Positions 17,268 to 26,373 of a stretch of 64,000 nt of DNA are shown piece after piece. Source of the stretch: Labilithrix sp. (GTDB lineage Bacteria; Myxococcota_A; Polyangia; Polyangiales; Polyangiaceae); contig JAHBWE010000001.1 in assembly GCA_019637155.1 (NCBI GenBank), forward strand, positions 248,001-312,000. The letters run 5' to 3'. The notes beneath the pieces were generated by a model. It saw nothing but the letters and a program-made list of their open reading frames with translations. It had not been told where the DNA came from and made no database searches. Numbering within the stretch: the first letter of the stretch is position 1; every line of letters begins with the position of its first letter. The position numbers and the translations under genes are program-made.

Positions 17268-18137
17268 TCAAGGCGACTTCGACGAGCTCGATTCTTCGGA
17301 AGGGCCGGCGGCTTTGCTGCCGGCCTCTTTCTTTCGCGCGGCGAGCGCGGTGAGCGCGCGGCGGCGGAGGCGATCGGACCAGGGCGGCGCGGCGAAGTGG
17401 AGGTCGCGCGCGTTCGGGGTGGCGAAGCGGAGCTCGCGGTCGCCGCGGAGCGTGATGACGCCCTCGTCGACGTCGACGGCCTGCACGCTCTCGATCGCGA
17501 ACGACTCGCTGTCGAACGCGCTCCGCAGCTCGAAGGAGCTCCCGCGGACGACGAGCTGCCGCGCGAGCAGGAACGTACGGAGCTCGATCGCGAAGAAGAC
17601 CAGCACGAAGGCGCCGTACCAGGCGTGCGCGGCGAGGAGCACGAGCGTCACCGCGACGAAGCGGAACGGCGCGAGGAGATCGCCCTTGCGCGGCCGGTTC
17701 CCCGCGACGACCTCGTGCCCGCCGAGCGCGCGCGCGAACCGCTTCGCCTGCTCCCGGTTCTCGAACCACAGCGCGAGGAGCGCGAGGTCTCCGCCGTGGC
17801 CGCGTGACTCACGCGGCACGCGCTCCCGAAGGTCGCAGAGGCCGATCACGACGCGCGGCTCGAGCGGATCGTCGTCGAGCCACACGTCGCGGACGTCGTC
17901 ACGCGCGATGAGCTTGCCGCCGACGTCGAGCGCGCGGTCCTCCGTCACGACGACGTGCTGCGGCGTCGAGCCGAAGCGCCGGCCGACCGAGCTCGCGACG
18001 AGGAACGGCAGCATCACGAACGCGGGCACGAGCCCCAGCGCGACCGCGATGCCCGCGACGACGACGAGCGCCGCCGCCGCGTTCGCCCACGGCGGCCGCC
18101 GCTCGACCTCGACGTCGAACGGAAGCGCGTCGCTCAG
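17268..18137 (-). CDS. Membrane protein with two PH-like halves
   Basis: The frame has no ATG, GTG or TTG between the upstream kinase stop and the first helix. The best candidate is CTG at 18137 (CTGA overlapping the PPK2 stop), giving 289 residues. Layout: a first membrane pair (about 15-45), a beta-rich stretch with VVVTEDRALDVGGKLI, a second membrane pair (AVTLVLLAAHAWYGAFVLVFFAIEL), a second beta-rich stretch, and a Lys/Ser tail. It matches a second protein in this window (43445-44623), so they are paralogues by architecture. Function unknown. Cotranscription with ppk2 is likely. Confidence 0.72.
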   Translation of the reverse strand: MSDALPFDVEVERRPPWANAAAALVVVAGIAVALGLVPAFVMLPFLVASSVGRRFGSTPQHVVVTEDRALDVGGKLIARDDVRDVWLDDDPLEPRVVIGLCDLRERVPRESRGHGGDLALLALWFENREQAKRFARALGGHEVVAGNRPRKGDLLAPFRFVAVTLVLLAAHAWYGAFVLVFFAIELRTFLLARQLVVRGSSFELRSAFDSESFAIESVQAVDVDEGVITLRGDRELRFATPNARDLHFAAPPWSDRLRRRALTALAARKKEAGSKAAGPSEESSSSKSP

Positions 18138-19642
18138 AACGTGTCCTTGAGGCGCTGGGTGAGGGTCTCGAGGACCTTCACCCGCGCGTAGTACTTGTCG
18201 TTCGCCTCGACCGTCGTCCACGGCGCGTAGGCGGTGCTCGTGCGGTCGATCATGTCGCTCGCGGCGACGACGTAGTCGTCCCACTTCTTCCGGTTGCGCC
18301 AGTCCTCGGCCGTGATCTTGAACTGCTTCCGCTTCGTCGCCTCGCGCTCCTTGAAGCGCTTCATCTGCTCTTCTTTCGTCACCGCGAGCCAGAACTTCGC
18401 GACGACGTAGCCGCTCTGCGAGAGCTGCTCCTCGAACTCGTTGATCTCGCGGTACGCGCGCGACCACGCGTCCTCCGTCGCGAAGCCCTCGACGCGCTCG
18501 ACGAGGACGCGCCCGTACCACGAGCGATCGAAGATGACGAAGCGGCCGAGGCGCGGGACCTGACGCCAGAAGCGCCAGAGGTACGGCTGCGCGCGCTCCT
18601 CCTCCGTCGGCGCGGCGATCGGGATGACGTGGTACATGCGCGCGTCGATCGCCTGCGTGATGCGCCGGATCGCGCCGCCCTTGCCGCCGGCGTCCATGCC
18701 CTCGAACACGAGGACGATGGAGTGCTTCTGCATCCCGCGGTGGCGCGAGAGGCGCCCGAGGGTCTCCTGCGCGCGCTTGAGGCGCTTCTTGTAGTCGTCC
18801 TTCTGGAGCGCGCGCGAGTAGTCGAGGTTCTTGAGGAGCCCGGTCGTGTCGATCGTGTTCAGCATCGACACCGCCGACGCCGGCATCGCGCGCGCGCCCG
18901 TCGCCTTCCCGTTCGTCTTGGACTTCGGCGTCGCGCCGAGCCGCCCGCGGATGGCGGCGAGGAGCGCGCGCCCGACCGTGAGGGTGCGGTACTTCTCGTT
19001 CGCGCCGTCGATCACGAGCCACGGCGCGGCGCCGGTGCTCGTCTCGCGGAGCGCGTGGGCCGACACGCGGCGGAAGCGATCGTACTTCTCGAAGCTCGCC
19101 CAGTCCGCCTTCGTGACGCGCCAGCGCGTGAGCTTGTCGGCCTCGAGCTCCTTGAGCCGCTTCTTCTGCGCCTTCTTCGAGAGGTGAAACCAGAGCTTCA
19201 CGAGGACGGTGCCGTCGTCGACGAGGACCTGCTCGAAGTGCCGGATCGCTTCGAGCTCGACGTCGAGCCCGCGGTCGTCGGTGCGGCTCTCCACCCGCTC
19301 GTTGATCGGGTTCGTGTACCAGCTGCCGAAGAGGACGCCGATCTTGCCCTTCGGCGGGAGCGCGCTCCAGAAGCGCCACATCGGTGGGCGGAGCCGCTCC
19401 GCCTCCGTCGGCGCGCCGAACGCGGTGCTGCGGACGTGCCGCGGATCGAGCCACTCCTGGAGGAGGTTCACCGTCTCGCCCTTCCCCGCGCCGTCGACGC
19501 CGTTCACGAGGACGATCACGGGGAACGACTTGTCGTCGAGCATCTCGTACTGCGCGTCGAGGAGCGCCTCGCGCAGCGTCTCGATGTCCTTGTCATAGGT
19601 CTTCTGGTTGACCTCGTGGCGCATCTCCGCGGACTCGAACAT
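18134..19642 (-). CDS. Two-domain PPK2-family polyphosphate kinase / polyphosphate:AMP phosphotransferase
   Basis: At 502 residues this is a tandem PPK2 enzyme. Each half has a Walker A-like loop (GVDGAGKGE near residue 49; GMDAGGKGG near residue 315) and a lid/Walker B region (GVLFGSWYTNPI; VIFDRSWYGRVLVERVEG). Two-domain (class II) PPK2 proteins use polyphosphate to phosphorylate AMP to ADP; usually only the second half is active. The second half here keeps DRSWYGR while the first has GSWYTNP, fitting that picture. An internal Met at residue 7 is an alternative start. Confidence 0.92.
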   Translation of the reverse strand: MFESAEMRHEVNQKTYDKDIETLREALLDAQYEMLDDKSFPVIVLVNGVDGAGKGETVNLLQEWLDPRHVRSTAFGAPTEAERLRPPMWRFWSALPPKGKIGVLFGSWYTNPINERVESRTDDRGLDVELEAIRHFEQVLVDDGTVLVKLWFHLSKKAQKKRLKELEADKLTRWRVTKADWASFEKYDRFRRVSAHALRETSTGAAPWLVIDGANEKYRTLTVGRALLAAIRGRLGATPKSKTNGKATGARAMPASAVSMLNTIDTTGLLKNLDYSRALQKDDYKKRLKRAQETLGRLSRHRGMQKHSIVLVFEGMDAGGKGGAIRRITQAIDARMYHVIPIAAPTEEERAQPYLWRFWRQVPRLGRFVIFDRSWYGRVLVERVEGFATEDAWSRAYREINEFEEQLSQSGYVVAKFWLAVTKEEQMKRFKEREATKRKQFKITAEDWRNRKKWDDYVVAASDMIDRTSTAYAPWTTVEANDKYYARVKVLETLTQRLKDTF

Positions 19643-19671
19643 CGACCCAGAGTACGCTAATCGTCAGGGCG

Positions 19672-19830
19672 ATGGCGGACGAGGAACAGCCGAAGGAACC
19701 GCTCGCTCCGGAGGAGCCGGAGGCCCCGCCGAACAAGCTCCACGAGTGGGGAGCGGCCGCCCTCATCATGGTGCTCCTCGCCGGCATCCTCTACACCTTC
19801 CTCAGCTTCATCCGCGGCGCGGGCATGTGA
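19672..19830 (+). CDS. Small single-pass membrane protein (52 residues)
   Basis: The N-terminal half is acidic and Pro/Glu-rich (MADEEQPKEPLAPEEPEAPP), and residues 29-47 form one hydrophobic helix (AALIMVLLAGILYTFLSFI). It ends one base before the TTG start of the DUF218 gene, so the two are probably cotranscribed and coupled. The charge pattern suggests an N-in single-pass protein. Function unknown; it could be a small partner of the downstream membrane protein. Confidence 0.65.
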   Translation: MADEEQPKEPLAPEEPEAPPNKLHEWGAAALIMVLLAGILYTFLSFIRGAGM

Positions 19831-19831
19831 G

Positions 19832-20623
19832 TTGTTCTTCGTCCTCTCGAAGATCCTCGACGTCCTCCTCTCGCCGCTCGCCTGGGCGATGATCTTCGTC
19901 GCGCTCGCGACGCCGTGGCGGCGTCCGCGCCGCCCTGCCCGCTGGAAGCGGCAGCGGCTCTTCGCGGCGCTCGGCCTCGCGACGCTGTACCTGTTCTCGA
20001 CCGACCTCGTCGGCAACTGGCTCTTCCGCCGCCTCGAGCAGCAAGCGGTGTCGACCTACCGCCCGGACGAGGTCTACGACGCGGTCGTCCTCCTCGGCGG
20101 CGTGGGCGACGAGCGCGTCGAGGCCGAGACCGGCGAGCTCGCCTGGAACGACAGCGTCGAGCGCCTCATCACCACCCATCGCGTCCTCGCGGAGGGCCGC
20201 GCCCGCTTCGCGATCCTCTCCGGCGGCTCGCTCGATCCCGCGCTTGTCGACCACACCGAGGCGCGGATGCTCGCGCGCCAGCTCGCGCGCTGGGGGATCG
20301 CGCCGTCGCGGCTCATCGTCGAGGAGCAAGCCAGGAACACGCGTGAGAACGCGGTCTACTCGAAGCGGATCGTGGAGGAGCGCGCGTTCACGAAGGTGCT
20401 CGTCGTCACGAGCGCGTTCCACATGCGCCGCTCGGAGGAGTGCTTCGCCGCGGTGGGGCTCCCGGTCGACACGCTCGCGACGGACTTCCGGGCCCACGGG
20501 TGGCCGCCGGACTCGTGGCTCCCGCGCGCGTCGTCGTTCCAGATGTCGACCGCCGCGCTCCGCGAGACGTTTGGACTCTACATCTATCGCGCGCGGGGTT
20601 ACGCGCGCGCGGCGAACAGGTAG
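19832..20623 (+). CDS. DUF218 (SanA/ElyC/YdcF-like) membrane protein
   Basis: A 263-residue protein with two N-terminal membrane helices (residues 3-24 and 42-60) and a DUF218 domain: YDAVVLLGGVGD, FAILSGGSLD, ARNTRENAVYSK and VVTSAFHMRRS. The ElyC/SanA group is linked to cell-envelope integrity and lipid-carrier use, but the reaction is not established. The only suitable start is TTG, two bases after the stop of the 52-residue membrane protein. The kinase fusion gene begins 10 bases downstream on the same strand. Confidence 0.85.
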   Translation: MFFVLSKILDVLLSPLAWAMIFVALATPWRRPRRPARWKRQRLFAALGLATLYLFSTDLVGNWLFRRLEQQAVSTYRPDEVYDAVVLLGGVGDERVEAETGELAWNDSVERLITTHRVLAEGRARFAILSGGSLDPALVDHTEARMLARQLARWGIAPSRLIVEEQARNTRENAVYSKRIVEERAFTKVLVVTSAFHMRRSEECFAAVGLPVDTLATDFRAHGWPPDSWLPRASSFQMSTAALRETFGLYIYRARGYARAANR

Positions 20624-20632
20624 GATCCACGC

Positions 20633-23422
20633 GTGGAAGACGACGGCCGGACGGTGGCGGGGATCGGCGTGGCCCCCGAGCCCGCGGCCGAGCGCACCGT
20701 CCGCGGCGGGACGCCGGCCGGGATGGAGCCGCGCGAGCCGAGGCCGAGCATCGCCGGCATTCGGCGGATCGGCCGCGGCGGCATGGGCGTCGTCTGGGAG
20801 GCGCACGAGCATCGCTTCGAGCGCCCCGTCGCGATCAAGGTCCACGCCGACGGCGGTCCCGAGCGGTCGAAGGACGAGCTGTTCGCGGAGGCGTTCGTCG
20901 CGGCGAAGATCGGCGATCCCGGCATCGTCCGCGTGCTCGACGTCGGCTACACGCTCGACGAGCAGCCGTACTACGCGATGGAGCTCGTCGCTGGGACCGA
21001 CCTCGCGGTGCTCCTCGCCGACGGCGCGCTCTCGCCGCGCCGCGCGATCGACGTCGCCGCCGACATCGCGCGCGCGGCCGCCGCCGCGCACGAGCACGGC
21101 GTCATCCATCGTGACCTGAAGCCGCGCAACGTCATCATCGACGTGAGCGGGCGCGCGCGCGTGCTCGACTTCGGCATCGCGCTCAACGTGCGGGCGGGGG
21201 ATCGCTTCGAGGGCGTCGTCACCGGCTCGCCGAGCTACATGGCGCCCGAGCAGGCGCTCGGTCAGAAGATGGGGCCGCAGACGGACATCTTCGCGATCGG
21301 CCTCGTCCTCTACGAGATGCTGACCGGCACGCGCGCCTTCACCGGCGCGACGATCCCGGAGCTCCTCGCCGCGATCTGCACCGCGGAGCCGGAGCCGCCG
21401 TCGGCGCGGAACCCGGCCGTGCACGAGGACCTCGACACCGTCGTCCTCCGCTGCCTCGCGAAGGACCCCGCCGAGCGCTTCACGAGCGCGCGCGTCCTCT
21501 TCGAGACGCTGCGCGCGCTCGCGGAGGGCAAGAGCATCGACGTCACGCCGCTCAGCATGCGGCGACCGTCGTACACGCCGAAGGTCCTCACGCCGCCGCC
21601 GCCCGATCGGCCGCGGCGCGAGGACGCGAAGAAGCACCTCGCGTGGACGTGGAAGCTCGCGTCGTCGCCGCAGGCGCTCTGGCCGTACGTCGCGAACACC
21701 GAGCGCGTGAACCGCGCGGTCGGCCTCACGCCGGTGAACTTCACCGACGAGCCGAGCCCGGAGGGCGGGGCGATCCGCACCGGCGAGATGCGGGTGATGG
21801 GCCTCGCGCTCCGCTGGCGCGAGTACCCGTTCGAGTGGGTGAAGGACCGCGAGCACTCCGTGTTCCGCTGGTACTCGAGCGGACCCGTCGCCGCGCTCTG
21901 GAACCGCGTCGCGCTCGAGCCGCTCGACGGCGGCGGCTGCGAGCTCCGTCACGACGTCTGGATGAGCCCGCGCGGCGTGATCGGGCAGCTCGCCGCCTTC
22001 GTCGAGACGACGAAGCTCGGGTCGGCGTTCGATCGCTTCTATCGCCACCTCGACGAGGTGCTCGTCGCCGGCAACGGCGCCGATCCGTTCGAGGAGCCGC
22101 ACGCTCCGACGCCGGAGGTCCGCGCCGCGGTCGATCGCGGCTCTGTGAAGCTGCGCGGGGAGGGGTTCGAGCGGACGCTCGTCGAGAAGCTCGCGCTCCA
22201 CCTCCTCTTCGCGCCCGAGGCCTCGCTCCGCCGCATGCGACCTTACGAGCTCGCCGACACGTGGGGGACCGATCGCGGCGAGACCCTCGACCTCATGATC
22301 CACGCCGCGCACGAGCACCTCCTCGAGCCGGCGTGGGACGTGGTGTGCCCGAAGTGCATGCTCGCGCACGAGACGCTGCGCGAGCTCGCGCACGTGACGC
22401 GGATGGGCACGTGCAAGGCGTGCGTCCGCGCGTTCGAGCGCGATCTGCGCGAGTCGGTGGAGCTCGTCTTCGAGCCGCACGCGGCGCTGCGCGCGGTGGA
22501 CCGAGCGACGTTCTGCGCCGGCGCGCCCGCGCTCCGCCCGCACGTGCTCGTCCAGCAGGTCATCGATCCCGGGTCGGAGCGGCAGGTCGCGGTGGAGCTG
22601 CCGCGCGGCACGTACCGCGTCGCCGGCGCGGTCGCCGGTGTCCCCGCCGAGCTCGTGGCGAGCCCGGTCGGGTTCGCGACCAACGTGGTGGTCCTCATCC
22701 AGGGCGATCGGATCGAGGCGCGCCCCGCGATCGTCCGCGCGGGCGAGGTCACGGTCGAGATCCGCAACCTGAGCGAGCACGAGGAGACGCTCCGCGTCGA
22801 GGTGCCGGGCGCGCGCGCCGACGGCGTCGCGGCCTCGATCGCGATTACGCACCCGTCGTTCCGCGAGCTCTACGACGAGCAGCTCCTCGCGCGCGGCGAG
22901 CTCGTGCCGGTGAGCGAGCTCGCCTTCGTGTTCGTCGCGATGAAGGACGCGAGCGCGCTCTACGAGGAGCTCGGCGACGCGGCGGCGTGCGCGGAGCTCT
23001 CGCGCCTCGACGAGCTCGTGCGCGCGACGTCGCGCGAGCACGAGGGCACGGTGGTTCCGTCGTCGCTCGACACGCTCGTCGTCGCGTTCCCGAGCGCGGC
23101 GCGCGCGTTCAAGGCCGCGCTCGCCGTCCGGCGCGAGATCGCGGCCGCGAAGCTCGGCGGCGCGATCGGCGTCGCGTGCCACGGCGGCCGCTGCATCGCG
23201 CTGACGCGGGCGGGCAAGGCGGAGTTCTTCGGCGAGACGCTGCACCGCGGTCAGGCGCTGATCGCGGACTGCCCGCCGGGCGGCCTCGCGCTCAGCGCCT
23301 CGATGACGGCGGACCGCGCCGTCGCGGTCGCGGTGCACGAGTCGGGGCTCGCGATGTCGGTCGGCAAGTCGGGCGCGGGCCCCTACGCCGGCCGCCGCGT
23401 CACGCTCCTCACTTCGGCGTGA
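20633..23422 (+). CDS. Ser/Thr kinase - SRPBCC - DUF5939 - degenerate class III cyclase fusion
   Basis: A 929-residue cytoplasmic protein starting at GTG. The kinase (about 42-295) looks complete: IGRGGMG, AIK (Lys69), HRDLKPRN (159-166), DFG (179-181), APE (204-206). Residues 336-480 resemble a START/SRPBCC domain; about 510-755 match the DUF5939 type that precedes cyclases, with a CxxC pair (572/575 and 594/597) likely binding zinc. Residues 763-929 have the class III cyclase fold pattern, but the first metal Asp is replaced (FVAMKDAS, Ala769) and the Lys-containing motif is altered (VVPSSLDT; Asp813 remains). The cyclase is therefore probably inactive and may sense nucleotide. No membrane segment. 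The END overlaps the convergent esterase gene by 14 bases. Confidence 0.88.
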   Translation: MEDDGRTVAGIGVAPEPAAERTVRGGTPAGMEPREPRPSIAGIRRIGRGGMGVVWEAHEHRFERPVAIKVHADGGPERSKDELFAEAFVAAKIGDPGIVRVLDVGYTLDEQPYYAMELVAGTDLAVLLADGALSPRRAIDVAADIARAAAAAHEHGVIHRDLKPRNVIIDVSGRARVLDFGIALNVRAGDRFEGVVTGSPSYMAPEQALGQKMGPQTDIFAIGLVLYEMLTGTRAFTGATIPELLAAICTAEPEPPSARNPAVHEDLDTVVLRCLAKDPAERFTSARVLFETLRALAEGKSIDVTPLSMRRPSYTPKVLTPPPPDRPRREDAKKHLAWTWKLASSPQALWPYVANTERVNRAVGLTPVNFTDEPSPEGGAIRTGEMRVMGLALRWREYPFEWVKDREHSVFRWYSSGPVAALWNRVALEPLDGGGCELRHDVWMSPRGVIGQLAAFVETTKLGSAFDRFYRHLDEVLVAGNGADPFEEPHAPTPEVRAAVDRGSVKLRGEGFERTLVEKLALHLLFAPEASLRRMRPYELADTWGTDRGETLDLMIHAAHEHLLEPAWDVVCPKCMLAHETLRELAHVTRMGTCKACVRAFERDLRESVELVFEPHAALRAVDRATFCAGAPALRPHVLVQQVIDPGSERQVAVELPRGTYRVAGAVAGVPAELVASPVGFATNVVVLIQGDRIEARPAIVRAGEVTVEIRNLSEHEETLRVEVPGARADGVAASIAITHPSFRELYDEQLLARGELVPVSELAFVFVAMKDASALYEELGDAAACAELSRLDELVRATSREHEGTVVPSSLDTLVVAFPSAARAFKAALAVRREIAAAKLGGAIGVACHGGRCIALTRAGKAEFFGETLHRGQALIADCPPGGLALSASMTADRAVAVAVHESGLAMSVGKSGAGPYAGRRVTLLTSA

Positions 23423-24170
23423 CGGGCGCTTCCTTCATCGTGCGAACGCCGGTGACGAGCGCGTCGTGCCAGTCGGCGCGCATCTCTGGCGTGATGGTGT
23501 GGCCGACGCCCTCGTACTCCTTGAGCTCGGCGTCGTTCCCCTCCGCCTTGAACGCGGCGATGGTCTCGCGGTCCCACTTGATCTCGAGGACGGTGTCGGT
23601 CGTGCCGTGGAGCGCGACGACGGGCGCGGCCTTCGATTTGTTCTTCGGGAGGAGCGGTCCGGGGCACGCGCCCGAGACCGGCACCGCGCGCAGGACGACG
23701 TCGGGGTGACGCGACGCCATCGCGTACGAGAGGATGCCGCCTTGCGAGAAGCCGGTGACGACCATCCGCCGTCCGGCCGCGACCTCGAGGAGCGCGGGCC
23801 ACAGCTTCGCCTCCGCCTCGCCGACGGCGGCGCCGAACTGCTCGTCCGTCATCCCGTCCTCGAAGCGGAACCACGAGAAGCCGCCGCCGTGCGGGGTGAA
23901 CGCGCGCGGGAGGACGAGGTGCGCCTGGGCGGGGAAGGCCTTCAGGCCCTCGACCCAGTGCTGAGGCCGATCGCCGAGGCCGTGGACGAGGACCACGAGC
24001 GGCGATCGCTCGTCCGCGTCGCGCGGGAAGAGCTCGATCATCTCGACGCCGGCGTGGGTCGTCGTCCGCGGCCACGCCGGCTTCGGCGGAGGCGGCGGCG
24101 TCTCTTTGCGCGTGCACGCGAGGGTCGCGAGCGGGGCGGCGAGCAGGATCTGACGTCGCGAAAGGAGCAC
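23409..24170 (-). CDS. Alpha/beta hydrolase (phospholipase/carboxylesterase type), exported
   Basis: The GTG at 24170 gives an N-terminus SRRQILLAAPLATLAC, a twin-arginine-like lipoprotein signal; a longer in-frame ATG at 24212 would overlap the divergent gene start. The mature domain has VVLVHGLGDRP, the nucleophile motif GFSQGG, HGTTDTVLEI for the acid and GVGHTIT for the histidine, a complete catalytic triad. The pattern fits the phospholipase/carboxylesterase or dienelactone-hydrolase class. Substrate unknown. It is divergent from the phosphoesterase operon with only 23 bases between. Confidence 0.82.
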   Translation of the reverse strand: MLLSRRQILLAAPLATLACTRKETPPPPPKPAWPRTTTHAGVEMIELFPRDADERSPLVVLVHGLGDRPQHWVEGLKAFPAQAHLVLPRAFTPHGGGFSWFRFEDGMTDEQFGAAVGEAEAKLWPALLEVAAGRRMVVTGFSQGGILSYAMASRHPDVVLRAVPVSGACPGPLLPKNKSKAAPVVALHGTTDTVLEIKWDRETIAAFKAEGNDAELKEYEGVGHTITPEMRADWHDALVTGVRTMKEAPVTPK

Positions 24171-24193
24171 CGCCCGATGGTACAATCTCCGCC

Positions 24194-25759
24194 GTGCTTC
24201 GCTTCGTCGCATTCGGCGCCTTCGTCGCGCTCGCCTTCCTCGCGTGCGCGGACAGCGGTGACGGGGGCGGCGGCGCAGGGCTCGACGCCGGTCCGCCGCC
24301 GGCGCCGACGATCGCGCCGTTGACCGAGACGCCGCCCACGACGGTGGACAAGACGCTGGTCCCGAAGACGGCGCGCGTCGATCCGTCCACGACGAAGAAC
24401 CCCTCGTTCCCCGACGTGCTGGCGGGGATGCTCGAGCAGGGCTTCGGCGAGCTCGGCGCGGGGAGCGGCGACGCGTACGTGACGCGCACGCTCGACGACT
24501 CGACGCCGCCGCCGCCGGGGCCCAACGCCAAGCGGCTCACGCGCTTCGTCCACCTCGCCGATCTCCAGATCGCGGACGACGAGACGCCGACGCGCCTCGG
24601 CAACTTCGACTCCCCCGGGCTCACGTCCTCCGCGCTCCGCCCCCAGGACCCGTACCTCTGCCGGATGGGCAACGCCGCCGTCCGCACGATCAACGCGCTC
24701 CATGCGAAGGACCCGATCGACTTCACCGTGACCGGCGGCGACAACGCCGACAACGCGCAGGTGAACGAGGTCGACTGGGTGCTCGGCTTCCTCTCCGGCT
24801 CCCCGAGCGTGAAGTGCGACTCGGGCGACGACACCGACCTCGTGCCCGGTCCGGCGAACGATCCGAAGGACGCCTTCGCGGCGGAGGGGCTCGCGATGCC
24901 GTGGTGGTGGGTGACCGGCAATCACGACATCCTCGTTCAGGGCAACTTCGATATCGCGCTTCGTAATTCGGTCGCGATCGGCACCGACGCGAGCGGCGGT
25001 ACTCGCAATTACCGGGACGGCAAGCCGGGCACGGTCGAGAGCGGCAATTTCGTCGTGCCCGATCCGCGGCGCGCGCTCCTCTCCCGCAAAGACCTGATGG
25101 CCAAAGTCGGCGCGGACAAAGACGGCCACGGCATCGGCGCGAAAGAGAAGGAGACGGGGCGCGCGACGTACACCTTCGACGTGGAGGGGACGCCGCTCCG
25201 GTTCTTGATCCTCGACACCGCGCACGAGACCGGCGGCGCCGAGGGCGTCATCACGCGGCGTCACGTCGACGACCACATCAAGGAGATGCTCGACACCGCG
25301 AAGCGCGACGGCAAATTCGTCATCCTCTCTTCCCATCACGCCGCGACGAGCCTCTCGAAGGGCGACGGCCTCGGCGGGAGCCCGGAGCCGGACGCGCTCC
25401 TCACCCAGGACTGGGCGGACTTCATTGGCAACTACGACAACGTCGTCTTCAGCATGGTCGGCCACTCGCATCGTCATCGTGTGCAGGCCGTGCGCGCCAC
25501 GAACGGCCACGCCTACTGGGAGGTGATGACCGCGGCGATCGCGGATTATCCGCACCAGTTCCGGATCGCGGAGATCTACGATCAGGACAACGGGTGGCTC
25601 ATGCTCCGCGCGACCGGCGTCGACATCGCGGTGGAGGGCGACGAGGTCGCGGAGGAGGGGCGCCGCCGCGGCGTCGTCGACTTCACGAGCGGCTGGCTCC
25701 CGGTCGATGACGTGACGGCGAAGGACAAGAACGTCGAGGTGTGGGTCAAGAAGCCGTGA
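24194..25759 (+). CDS. Calcineurin-like metallophosphoesterase lipoprotein
   Basis: A 521-residue protein from GTG, with a lipoprotein signal ending FLAC (Cys18). Metallophosphoesterase motifs occur in order: HLADLQIAD, VTGGDNADN, WWVTGNHD, LSSHHA and MVGHSHRHR, giving the usual two-metal site. The spacing between the first two motifs and NHD is long (inserts from about residue 150 to 240), resembling the large secreted phosphoesterases of actinobacteria. Likely substrates are phosphodiesters or phosphomonoesters outside the cytoplasm. It is first in a GTGA-coupled run of four genes. Confidence 0.88.
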   Translation: MLRFVAFGAFVALAFLACADSGDGGGGAGLDAGPPPAPTIAPLTETPPTTVDKTLVPKTARVDPSTTKNPSFPDVLAGMLEQGFGELGAGSGDAYVTRTLDDSTPPPPGPNAKRLTRFVHLADLQIADDETPTRLGNFDSPGLTSSALRPQDPYLCRMGNAAVRTINALHAKDPIDFTVTGGDNADNAQVNEVDWVLGFLSGSPSVKCDSGDDTDLVPGPANDPKDAFAAEGLAMPWWWVTGNHDILVQGNFDIALRNSVAIGTDASGGTRNYRDGKPGTVESGNFVVPDPRRALLSRKDLMAKVGADKDGHGIGAKEKETGRATYTFDVEGTPLRFLILDTAHETGGAEGVITRRHVDDHIKEMLDTAKRDGKFVILSSHHAATSLSKGDGLGGSPEPDALLTQDWADFIGNYDNVVFSMVGHSHRHRVQAVRATNGHAYWEVMTAAIADYPHQFRIAEIYDQDNGWLMLRATGVDIAVEGDEVAEEGRRRGVVDFTSGWLPVDDVTAKDKNVEVWVKKP

Positions 25760-26373
25760 AGCATCGTCTCCTCTTCTCCTTCTTCGTGCTGCTCGGGCCG
25801 GCGCTCGCCTGCAACGAGAAGAAGCCGCAGGTCGAGCCGACGCCGGTGATCGACTCCGCGCCGATGCCGGTCCCGCCGGTCGCGATCAGCGGCGTGCCGG
25901 TGAGCACCTTCGTCGACGCCGCGCTCCCCACCACGCCGTACGAGCAGGCGCGGCAATACGAGGAGAACGGCCAGCACTGGATGGCGCGCCTCGTCCTCGA
26001 GCCGAAGGCGTTCGGGGCGGAGGGGACGAAGCCGGAGATCGAGCTGCTCGCGCACGTGTGCAACGAGCAGGGCGACGAGGTCTGCGTCGACAAGTGCGCG
26101 CAGAAGCTCGGGGTGAAGAAGCTGAAGCTCGACGGCGGCCTCCCGAAGACGCCGCCGGCGGAGGTCCTGCTCGAACACAAGGAGCCGGACACCGACGCGG
26201 CGAAGGCGCGCGACCTGTTCCTCAAGAAGAAGACGAAGGAGGCGCGCGACATCCTCGAGCCGAAGGTGGTGGAGGGGAAGGCGTCGACGGACGAGATCCG
26301 CCTCCTCAAGACGATCTGCAAAGAGCAAGGCGACCGCATGTGCGTCGCCCTCTGCGACGCGAAGCTGAAGTGA
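25756..26373 (+). CDS. Lipoprotein with duplicated Cys-containing segments
   Basis: The GTG at 25756 overlaps the previous stop (GTGA) and begins KHRLLFSFFVLLGPALAC, a lipoprotein signal. The mature part repeats a unit: EIELLAHVCNEQGDEVCVDKCAQKL near residue 105 and EIRLLKTICKEQGDRMCVALCDAKL at the C-terminus. The duplicated segments look like tetratricopeptide-type helices with conserved cysteines. I do not recognise the family. Coupling suggests it works with the phosphoesterase or with the DUF455 protein that follows. Confidence 0.78.
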   Translation: MKHRLLFSFFVLLGPALACNEKKPQVEPTPVIDSAPMPVPPVAISGVPVSTFVDAALPTTPYEQARQYEENGQHWMARLVLEPKAFGAEGTKPEIELLAHVCNEQGDEVCVDKCAQKLGVKKLKLDGGLPKTPPAEVLLEHKEPDTDAAKARDLFLKKKTKEARDILEPKVVEGKASTDEIRLLKTICKEQGDRMCVALCDAKLK

